This document shows positions 1 to 5,168 of a stretch of DNA of 5,168 nt, in pieces. The position numbers and the translations under genes were made by a program. Under the pieces are notes generated by a model. It did no database searches. It saw only the letters and a program-made list of their open reading frames with translations, and was not told the DNA's origin. The DNA is from Methanosarcinaceae archaeon UBA470 (lineage in GTDB: Archaea > Halobacteriota > Methanosarcinia > Methanosarcinales > Methanosarcinaceae): assembly GCA_002508425.1 (NCBI GenBank), contig DAKU01000045.1, positions 1-5,168 on the forward strand, read 5' to 3'. Within the stretch, counting starts at the first letter, position 1, and every line of letters starts with the position of its first letter.

Positions 1-43
1 TTGGTTAGTAACTGTCATGAACCATATTACGATAACAGAATCA

Positions 44-60
44 TCAGGCCACATGCCTGA
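44..60. repeat. Short perfect inverted repeat upstream of the aconitase gene
   Basis: TCAGGC at 44-49 is the exact reverse complement of GCCTGA at 55-60, with a five-base spacer (CACAT). As RNA it would form a 6-bp stem. It lies 36 bases before the chosen aconitase start. A TGA ending an open frame from the left edge sits at 58-60, so it could be the weak terminator of an upstream gene, although the bases after it are mixed A/T rather than a clean T run. It could equally be a regulator-binding site in the aconitase leader. The repeat is seen directly; its role is unknown. Confidence 0.4.
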
Positions 61-86
61 AACATTATTACATATTTTATGCTTAC

Positions 87-92
87 AGGTGA
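87..92 (+). promoter_or_regulatory. Ribosome binding site that decides the aconitase start
   Basis: AGGTGA lies four bases before the ATG at 97 and matches the archaeal anti-Shine-Dalgarno sequence (the complement of AGGAGGTGAT). The alternative in-frame ATG at 79 has only A/T-rich sequence upstream and no such motif, and it would place this site inside the coding region. The start at 97 is therefore preferred. Confidence 0.7.
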
Positions 93-96
93 CAAT

Positions 97-2874
97 ATGA
101 CCGGAAAAGGAAATCCGTTCGGTGCAAGAGAGACCGTTAATATTTGTGATGAAAAAGTGACAATTTACCGTTTGAGCAAACTCGAGGAACTAGGTATAGG
201 GACCATGTCCCGCTTACCCTATTCGATAAGAATACTCCTTGAATCACTTTTAAGAAACGCTGGAAGTGAAGCCGTATCCGAGGAAGATGTCCGCATCCTT
301 GCTGCATGGAGTCCAAAAAAGACCCAACAGTCAGAGATCCCTTTCATTCCTTCAAGAGTCATACTTCAGGATTTTACAGGTGTTCCAGCAGTTGTAGACC
401 TGGCTGCCATCAGATCAGCAATGCAAAGGCTTGGTGGAAACCCAGGTGAAATTAATCCTGTAGTCCCGGTGGACCTGGTCATAGACCATTCGATACAAGT
501 GGATTACTATGGGACTTCTTATGCCATACATTGTAATGAAAAATATGAGTTCCACAGGAATAAGGAAAGGTATGAACTGCTTCACTGGGCACAAAGAGCT
601 TTTAATAATCTAAGAGTAGTGCCCCCCGGAACAGGTATCATTCACCAGGTGAACCTTGAATATCTGGCACCTTTGGTCCATTTCAGGGAAACTGCGGAAG
701 GAAAGGTGGCATATCCCGATTCTCTTGTAGGCACTGATTCACATACCACCATGATCAATGGCCTCGGAGTCCTGGGATGGGGCGTTGGCGGTATAGAAGC
801 AGAGGCTGTGATGCTAAACCAGCCCTATTATATGGCCGTACCTGAAGTAATAGGTTTCAAATTATATGGTAATCTGAAGGATGGAGTAACAGCAACAGAT
901 TTAGTGCTCACTGTAACTCAAATGCTCAGAGAGCATGGAGTTGTTGATAAGTTCGTAGAATTCTATGGCCCAGGAATGCGAGCTCTTGATCTGACAATAA
1001 GAGCAACTCTGGCGAACATGGGTCCAGAATATGGTGCTACAATGGGATTCTTCCCTGCTGACGAAAAAACTATGCAATATATGCTAATGACAGGCAGGGA
1101 CAAGAAACATGTGGATATGGTCAGAGAGTACCTGAAGATGCAGGGACTGTTCGTAACCGATGATTCCCCGGAGCCTGTATTTACACAGACATTGGAACTT
1201 GACATGGGCACCGTAGAACCATGCCTTGCAGGTCCAAAAAGACCTCAGGACCGCATACTGCTTTCAGAAATGCCAAAAGTTTTTCATAAGGCAATGGAAA
1301 CTGCATTCACGGAGAAAAGAGGCGGAGAGATACTTGCAGCAGATCCAGACTACAATCGCTGGCTGGAAGAAGGTGGTTATAGCCTTGCAAAGGATAAGAT
1401 CCCTGGCCATTCAGGTCTTGTAAAGATCAAATGTGCTGATGATAATGTTGCCGTTGCCCATGGTTCTGTTGTCATAGCATCAATCACTTCATGTACTAAC
1501 ACATCTAATCCCGCAGTGCTCATCGGTGCTGGGCTGCTTGCAAAAAAAGCCGTGGAAAGAGGTTTGCGGGTGAAACCTTTCGTTAAGACCAGTTTATCTC
1601 CGGGATCCAGAGTAGTTACGGATTACCTTGCAGCTGCCGGACTGACACCATATCTTGAAGCTCTGGGATTCCACGATGTAGGATATGGATGTACTACATG
1701 TATCGGTAACAGTGGACCTCTTAGAGACTCAGTATCCCAGGCAATAAAGAACAAGGACCTTACAGTTGCTGCAGTGCTTAGCGGAAACAGAAACTTTGAG
1801 GGCAGGATCAATTCCCAGGTAAAAGCTAACTATCTTGCCTCTCCAATACTGGTGGTCGCATTTGCTCTTGCAGGTACTGTGGACATTGACCTTGCCAAAG
1901 ATCCAGTGGCGTATGACCCCAATGGACATCCAGTGTACCTTAAAGATATCTGGCCAGGACGAGAAGAGATCAACGAATACGTTTCTAAGTATGTTCTTCC
2001 TGAGATGTTCGATAAAGAATACTCCAATGTGTTTGAAGGCACAAAACTCTGGAGAGAACTGGATGCACCCAGTGGTACACAATATAAATGGAATCCGGAA
2101 TCCACATACATTCAGGAACCACCATTCTTCAAGGATTTCCCTCTTAACATTGGAGAAAAGCAGGATATAAAAGGTGCAAGGGTGCTTGCATTGTTAGGAG
2201 ATAGTATAACAACTGACCACATATCACCAGCTGGCTCCATACCTGCTCACTACCCTGCAGGCGAATATCTGCAAAGCCATGATGTTGATGAAAAGCATTT
2301 CAATTCATACGGTGCACGCAGAGGAAATCACGAAGTCATGATGCGTGGAACCTTTGGTAATGTGAGGCTTAAGAATCAGCTTGTGCCGGGAAAAGTAGGG
2401 TCCTGGACCCTTCACCTGCCTGAAAAGCAGGAGATGTACATTTATAATGCTGCCATGAAATATGTGAAAGATAAAGTTCCTCTGATAGTGATCGCAGGCA
2501 AGGAATATGGTACAGGCAGTTCCCGTGACTGGGCAGCCAAGGGCACACAACTTCTGGGAGTGCAGGCAGTAATAGCTGAATCATTCGAGCGTATTCATCG
2601 CAGCAACCTTATAGGCATGGGAGTTCTGCCTCTGCAATTCAAGGAAGGGGAAAACGCTAAGTTCCTTGGTTTGGATGGAACTGAAGTGTATGACTTGCTG
2701 GACATCTCGAAGTTGAAGCCTGCCGGTGAACTCAAGGTAGTGGCTCATAAGGAAGATGGAACCGAAAAGATCTTTAATGTAATTGTCAGACTTAATTCTT
2801 CCATTGAAGTGGAATACTTCCGCAATGGAGGAATATTGCACAGGTTCCTCAGGGAAAAGGTAAAAGGGAACTAA
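97..2874 (+). CDS. acnA: Aconitate hydratase, AcnA/IRP1 type (aconitase)
   Basis: This cytoplasmic [4Fe-4S] enzyme interconverts citrate and isocitrate via cis-aconitate. Starting at the ATG at 97 (ribosome binding site at 87-92), it is 925 residues, slightly longer than the usual 890-910; an ATG at 79 would add six residues. Residue numbers here count from 97. The active-site motif GTDSHTT is at 212-218. The cluster ligands are C466 (SCTNTSNP), C532 and C535 (GCTTCIG), with the same 66- and 3-residue spacing as C437/C503/C506 of human IRP1. RNFEGR at 565-570 carries substrate-binding arginines. The C-terminal swivel domain opens at GDSITTDHISPAGS (about 701) and contains the GSSRDWAA loop (about 807-814, catalytic Ser and Arg). 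No key residue is missing. In methanogens it would feed isocitrate to 2-oxoglutarate and glutamate (family knowledge). The gene stands alone, with a terminator overlapping its stop. No promoter is evident. RNA binding like IRP1 cannot be judged. Confidence 0.97.
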   Translation: MTGKGNPFGARETVNICDEKVTIYRLSKLEELGIGTMSRLPYSIRILLESLLRNAGSEAVSEEDVRILAAWSPKKTQQSEIPFIPSRVILQDFTGVPAVVDLAAIRSAMQRLGGNPGEINPVVPVDLVIDHSIQVDYYGTSYAIHCNEKYEFHRNKERYELLHWAQRAFNNLRVVPPGTGIIHQVNLEYLAPLVHFRETAEGKVAYPDSLVGTDSHTTMINGLGVLGWGVGGIEAEAVMLNQPYYMAVPEVIGFKLYGNLKDGVTATDLVLTVTQMLREHGVVDKFVEFYGPGMRALDLTIRATLANMGPEYGATMGFFPADEKTMQYMLMTGRDKKHVDMVREYLKMQGLFVTDDSPEPVFTQTLELDMGTVEPCLAGPKRPQDRILLSEMPKVFHKAMETAFTEKRGGEILAADPDYNRWLEEGGYSLAKDKIPGHSGLVKIKCADDNVAVAHGSVVIASITSCTNTSNPAVLIGAGLLAKKAVERGLRVKPFVKTSLSPGSRVVTDYLAAAGLTPYLEALGFHDVGYGCTTCIGNSGPLRDSVSQAIKNKDLTVAAVLSGNRNFEGRINSQVKANYLASPILVVAFALAGTVDIDLAKDPVAYDPNGHPVYLKDIWPGREEINEYVSKYVLPEMFDKEYSNVFEGTKLWRELDAPSGTQYKWNPESTYIQEPPFFKDFPLNIGEKQDIKGARVLALLGDSITTDHISPAGSIPAHYPAGEYLQSHDVDEKHFNSYGARRGNHEVMMRGTFGNVRLKNQLVPGKVGSWTLHLPEKQEMYIYNAAMKYVKDKVPLIVIAGKEYGTGSSRDWAAKGTQLLGVQAVIAESFERIHRSNLIGMGVLPLQFKEGENAKFLGLDGTEVYDLLDISKLKPAGELKVVAHKEDGTEKIFNVIVRLNSSIEVEYFRNGGILHRFLREKVKGN

Positions 2875-2900
2875 GTTTCCCTTATTTTACTTTTTGTCTT
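2864..2900 (+). terminator. Hairpin and T-rich terminator of the aconitase gene
   Basis: AAGGGAA (2864-2870) pairs perfectly with TTCCCTT (2877-2883) across a six-base loop that contains the TAA stop codon. T-rich tracts follow at 2885-2888 and 2891-2895 and onward to 2900. Either the hairpin or the T tracts alone, the usual archaeal signal, could end transcription here. Confidence 0.65.
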
Positions 2901-2947
2901 TGCAGATATTGAGAATTTCGTAAAAATTTGTATCGCATATATTCCGT

Positions 2948-2966
2948 AAAAAAGGAGGATTTCCTC
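2948..2966 (-). terminator. Terminator of the ABC transporter operon
   Basis: Read on the minus strand, GAGGAAATCCTC (2966-2955) forms a 4-5 bp hairpin with a very small loop. It is followed at once by CC and six T residues (2953-2948). It lies about 10 bases after the stop of the last ATPase gene, which fits the end of that operon. With the aconitase terminator it fills most of the 103-bp convergent spacer. Confidence 0.6.
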
Positions 2967-2977
2967 ATAGCCAGAAG

Positions 2978-3589
2978 TCAAGTCTTATTTATACGGGATA
3001 TGTCAATAACATCATGACATAATCGGTTCATTAATTTTTTTTCATGGCTCACAACCAAAACTCCTATATTCATCTTTTCAACAATCCCCAAAATGCTTTC
3101 CCAGATCTGAGCTTGAGTAATAGCATCTACCATTGTAGTTATTTCATCAGCTATTAAAAATTTAGTTTTAGGACCCAAAGCCCTTGCAAGAGCAAATCTC
3201 TGGAGTTCTCCTCCGGAAAGTTCATTTGGCCATCTATTAAGCCAGTTCTTCTTTATTCCAAAGGAATCTAAAACGTCCTGTGAAACAACATGGCCCTCAT
3301 TTAAGATATCTTTCATTTTCCATTTTGGATTCACAGCTTTTTCCGGGTGCTGGAAGATAAGCTGGATCGGATTATATATATTAGATGGAATTTTTTTCCC
3401 ATCTATACTTACAGTTCCATTATAGTTAGTTTCATAGCCTGAAAGTATCTTACACAGGGTGGATTTGCCACTTCCGCTATCCCCTATTAACCCCAATACC
3501 TCCCCACTGCCTAACGATATGTCCACATTATTCAAAATCCAAGTACCCTTCTTGTATCCAAAACTTATATTTTCGCCCTTAAGATGCAT
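2978..3589 (-). CDS. Peptide/nickel-family ABC transporter ATPase, OppF/NikE type, short form
   Basis: This is the second nucleotide-binding subunit of a peptide/nickel (Opp/Dpp/Nik) importer; it would act on the cytoplasmic face of the membrane. All ATPase motifs are present in its 203 residues: Walker A GDSGSGKS (36-43), Q-loop Q80, signature LSGGE (124-128), Walker B FLIADE (D148, E149) and switch His H182. The residue after the catalytic Glu is Ile rather than the usual Pro, and the D-loop reads TMVDA instead of SALD-like. It ends about 20 residues after the switch His. It therefore lacks the C-terminal extension and cysteine cluster of DppF/OppF proteins (usually over 300 residues), and resembles NikE-like short subunits. 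The start is supported by GAGGTG five bases upstream. It overlaps its partner gene by 11 bp, implying coupled translation. The substrate is undetermined. It is the last gene of the operon. Confidence 0.9.
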   Translation of the reverse strand: MHLKGENISFGYKKGTWILNNVDISLGSGEVLGLIGDSGSGKSTLCKILSGYETNYNGTVSIDGKKIPSNIYNPIQLIFQHPEKAVNPKWKMKDILNEGHVVSQDVLDSFGIKKNWLNRWPNELSGGELQRFALARALGPKTKFLIADEITTMVDAITQAQIWESILGIVEKMNIGVLVVSHEKKLMNRLCHDVIDISRINKT

Positions 3590-4556
3590 TATTGCACCTC
3601 ACCAATCCTTCATTTATGTTTCTTAATTGAGGAGTGCCTTTAGAGCAAAGCTCATTCTTTCTGGAACACCTTTCATAGAAGAAACATCCTTCAATTATTT
3701 CATCCTGCATTGGCTGATGGCCTTTTATTGCCTGGAATTTATTTTGGGGAAGGGCATTCCACAGAGCACGTGTATATGGGTGCCGCAAATTTTCTCCTTC
3801 ATTCTTAAAGTCTTCTATATTGGCTACTTCTAAGATCGTGCCTGCATAGAAAATCGCAATCTGATCAGATATTCTTAATGCAGCTTCTATATCATGAGTT
3901 ATAAGTATCACTGCACATCCTTTATTTGCCATGTCTTTGAAGTAGCTCAGTGTTTCATTCAGATTTTTTTCATCCAATCCCGGAGTAGGTTCATCTGCAA
4001 TTATGAGCTTTGAAGAGTTCATTAAGGCAGTAGAAACCAAAACCCTTCTGGCCATACCTCCTGACAGTTCATGAGGAAACATTCTGTCAACATCTGGCTT
4101 CAAATCGTATTTATGGAAAATATTTCTCTGCGTCTTCTTCATAAATTCTTTATTTATATATTCAACATTTCCTATTACTTGATTGGAAATTCTCATTAAA
4201 GGATCAAGATAATTTACAGATTGGGGAATAAGGGCTATTTCCTTACCCCTTAATTCTTCCTTTTTCTCCTGAGTCAGGTTTTGACCGTTATAGTCCATTT
4301 CACCATAAAGTTTCGCATTTGAAGGTAAAATTCCTAATATCGCATGTGCAAGAAGGCTTTTTCCAGAACCACTTGATCCTACAACAGCTAAAATTTCACC
4401 GCTATAAGCTTCAATACTTAAATTTGAGATAACTTTTAATTCAGTTTGCCTAAGTCCAGAAGCATATTGAATGAAAGACAGTGAAATATCTTTTATTTTT
4501 AATAGAGCTTCACCCTTCTTTCTTTCTTCAATATTCATTTCAGCTTTATTTAACAT
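3579..4556 (-). CDS. Peptide/nickel-family ABC transporter ATPase, OppD/DppD/NikD type
   Basis: This is the first nucleotide-binding subunit of the importer (325 residues, usual for DppD/OppD). Motifs in order are Walker A GSSGSGKS (60-67), Q-loop Q112, signature LSGGM (164-168), Walker B KLIIADEP (183-190), D-loop PGLDE (192-196) and switch His H221. After the ATPase core comes the oligopeptide-transporter C-terminal region. It begins with HPYTRALWNALP (259-270) and ends in four cysteines, C291, C297, C304 and C321. Their spacing matches the conserved C-terminal cysteine cluster of DppD/OppD proteins, which can bind an Fe-S cluster in characterised members. The ATG at 4556 has GAGGTGA three bases upstream; the later in-frame ATG (residue 7) has none. 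The gene lies 58 bp after the permease stop and overlaps the next ATPase. Substrate could be a peptide, nickel or a metal chelate; the motifs do not decide. Confidence 0.93.
   Translation of the reverse strand: MLNKAEMNIEERKKGEALLKIKDISLSFIQYASGLRQTELKVISNLSIEAYSGEILAVVGSSGSGKSLLAHAILGILPSNAKLYGEMDYNGQNLTQEKKEELRGKEIALIPQSVNYLDPLMRISNQVIGNVEYINKEFMKKTQRNIFHKYDLKPDVDRMFPHELSGGMARRVLVSTALMNSSKLIIADEPTPGLDEKNLNETLSYFKDMANKGCAVILITHDIEAALRISDQIAIFYAGTILEVANIEDFKNEGENLRHPYTRALWNALPQNKFQAIKGHQPMQDEIIEGCFFYERCSRKNELCSKGTPQLRNINEGLVRCNNAS
3595..3600 (-). promoter_or_regulatory. Ribosome binding site of the second ATPase, inside the preceding gene
   Basis: GAGGTG on the minus strand lies five bases before the ATG at 3589-3587 and within the last codons of the upstream ATPase gene. 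This allows re-initiation by ribosomes finishing that gene at 3579 and supports the 11-bp overlap as real. Confidence 0.7.
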
Positions 4557-4559
4557 ACT

Positions 4560-4566
4560 TCACCTC
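4560..4566 (-). promoter_or_regulatory. Ribosome binding site of the first ATPase gene
   Basis: GAGGTGA on the minus strand lies three bases before the ATG at 4556-4554. It is a near-perfect match to the archaeal 16S tail complement and fixes this start over the ATG six codons later. Confidence 0.7.
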
Positions 4567-4601
4567 TTTTGATATTTTTTGTGTATTCAACATAACAAAA
4601 T

Positions 4602-4611
4602 ACCTGCAGGT
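4602..4611. repeat. 10-bp perfect palindrome just after the permease stop
   Basis: ACCTGCAGGT reads the same on both strands and begins three bases after the permease TAG stop. With no spacer it could fold only into a 3-bp stem, so it is not a good terminator. It could be a protein-binding site or chance. It is the only notable structure in the 58-bp gap besides the ribosome binding site. Confidence 0.3.
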
Positions 4612-4614
4612 CAT

Positions 4615-5168
4615 CTATTCGTGAGCTTTTTTCGGATCCATAAGCTTTGCCAGATTTTCACCGATCACATCAAATGCCAGAACTATTATTAGCAGTGATA
4701 CTCCCGGGAAGAATGCAAGCCACCAGTATCCTGCTGACAAGTACTTCATAGATTCTGATAGTATTATGCCGATAGCCGGTTCGTGTGGTGAAAGTCCAAA
4801 ACCCAGAAAAGTGACCGAAGCTTCATGCAAAATAGCATGTGGAAACATTAAGATCGTGCCTAATATGAACTGAGGAATTAAATGAGGCAGAAAATGTTTT
4901 ACAGCTATCCACCATTTGGATTTACCAAAATTTCTGGATATATGAATATATTCCTGGGTTTTTAGCTGCTTAATTTCTGCTCTTACAACTCTTGTCAGAC
5001 TTGTCCAATGAGTTAATGCAACTCCAATGATAACTCCCGTAGCCCCTCCTCCCAGTCCGATAGAAATCATGATTATTAAAAGAAGATGCGGTATCGAAAG
5101 GGATAGGTCTACCAGCCAGGATACGAATGAATCTTCTACTTTTCCTATGCTTGAAAGTAAACCTAATA
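4615..5168 (-). CDS. Peptide/nickel-family ABC transporter permease, DppC/OppC/NikC type (5' end outside window)
   Basis: This is the C-terminal part of an inner-membrane channel subunit. The frame is open from the right edge, so the ATG at 5070 is internal and 183 residues are visible; family members are about 270-300. Visible residue 1 is the Leu at 5166-5164. WLVDLSLSIPHLLL (17-30) matches the family's membrane segment that follows the variable periplasmic stretch. Next come a Gly-rich turn and a hydrophobic helix, then the cytoplasmic EAA-type loop that contacts the ATPases (about 69-91, EYIHISRNFGKSKWW through HFLPH). The family motif EASVTFLGFGLSPHEP follows at about 112-127. A last hydrophobic helix leads into DPKKAHE at the C-terminus. 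The phrase SPHEPAIG and the AHE ending recall a subgroup often annotated as nickel or peptide permeases; this is from memory, not a search. The stop is TAG, discussed under findings. Confidence 0.92.
   Translation of the reverse strand, partial: LGLLSSIGKVEDSFVSWLVDLSLSIPHLLLIIMISIGLGGGATGVIIGVALTHWTSLTRVVRAEIKQLKTQEYIHISRNFGKSKWWIAVKHFLPHLIPQFILGTILMFPHAILHEASVTFLGFGLSPHEPAIGIILSESMKYLSAGYWWLAFFPGVSLLIIVLAFDVIGENLAKLMDPKKAHE

Noticed and set aside
68..81. A/T-rich stretch ending in CATATTTTATG as a TATA box for the aconitase
   Set aside because: A start of transcription about 25 bases downstream would fall at or beyond the start codon and remove the ribosome binding site at 87-92.
79..96. 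Earlier aconitase start at the ATG at 79
   Set aside because: It has no ribosome binding site upstream and would add six residues outside the conserved region. AGGTGA sits correctly before the ATG at 97.
1729..2170. Open frames of 93-117 codons on both strands inside the aconitase gene
   Set aside because: They lie wholly within a full-length, motif-complete aconitase. Their translations look non-protein-like and they have no good ribosome binding site, so they are shadows of the real frame.
4557..4614. Gap between the permease and ATPase genes as a separate promoter or riboswitch
   Set aside because: It is only 58 bp. It holds a palindrome and a ribosome binding site, but no structured leader or well-placed TATA box, so an operon-internal spacer is more likely.
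5068..5070. ATG at 5070 as the true start of the permease
   Set aside because: The frame stays open to the window edge, and the 32 codons before it encode family-typical sequence such as WLVDLSLSIPHLLL. The ATG is internal.

Overview
The window holds one complete metabolic gene on the + strand and the promoter-distal end of a transporter operon on the - strand. The two converge on a short, terminator-bearing spacer. The organism looks like a methanogenic archaeon, most plausibly of the Methanosarcinales. Three things point that way. Start codons are preceded by GAGGTG/AGGTGA-type ribosome binding sites, which match the archaeal 16S rRNA tail. ATA and AGA/AGG codons are common. A bacterial-type aconitase sits beside an AT-richer peptide/nickel-family ABC transporter. 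This is inference: no rRNA or lineage-specific marker gene is present, and an AT-rich bacterium is not excluded.

Layout. Positions 1-96 are a short upstream flank with a small perfect inverted repeat and no convincing promoter. Positions 97-2874 (+) encode a full-length aconitate hydratase of the AcnA/IRP1 type, with all three cluster cysteines and the active-site motifs intact. Positions 2875-2977 are the convergent spacer, with a T-rich hairpin terminator for each side. Positions 2978-5168 (-) carry three genes, read from the right edge leftward: the C-terminal 183 residues of a DppC/OppC/NikC-type permease, a 325-residue OppD/DppD/NikD-type ATPase, and a 203-residue OppF/NikE-type ATPase. 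The two ATPase genes overlap by 11 bp. The substrate-binding protein, the first permease and the operon promoter would lie beyond the right edge.

Function. The aconitase isomerises citrate to isocitrate. In methanogens with an incomplete oxidative TCA branch this supplies 2-oxoglutarate for glutamate synthesis. The transporter genes give two different nucleotide-binding subunits and one membrane subunit of an importer for a peptide, a metal such as nickel, or a metal chelate; the sequence does not decide which. Nothing links the two loci beyond adjacency. No clearly new system is visible. The most curious points are an amber stop on the permease followed by an open in-frame extension that overlaps the next gene, the uneven ATPase pair, and the composition difference between the two halves.
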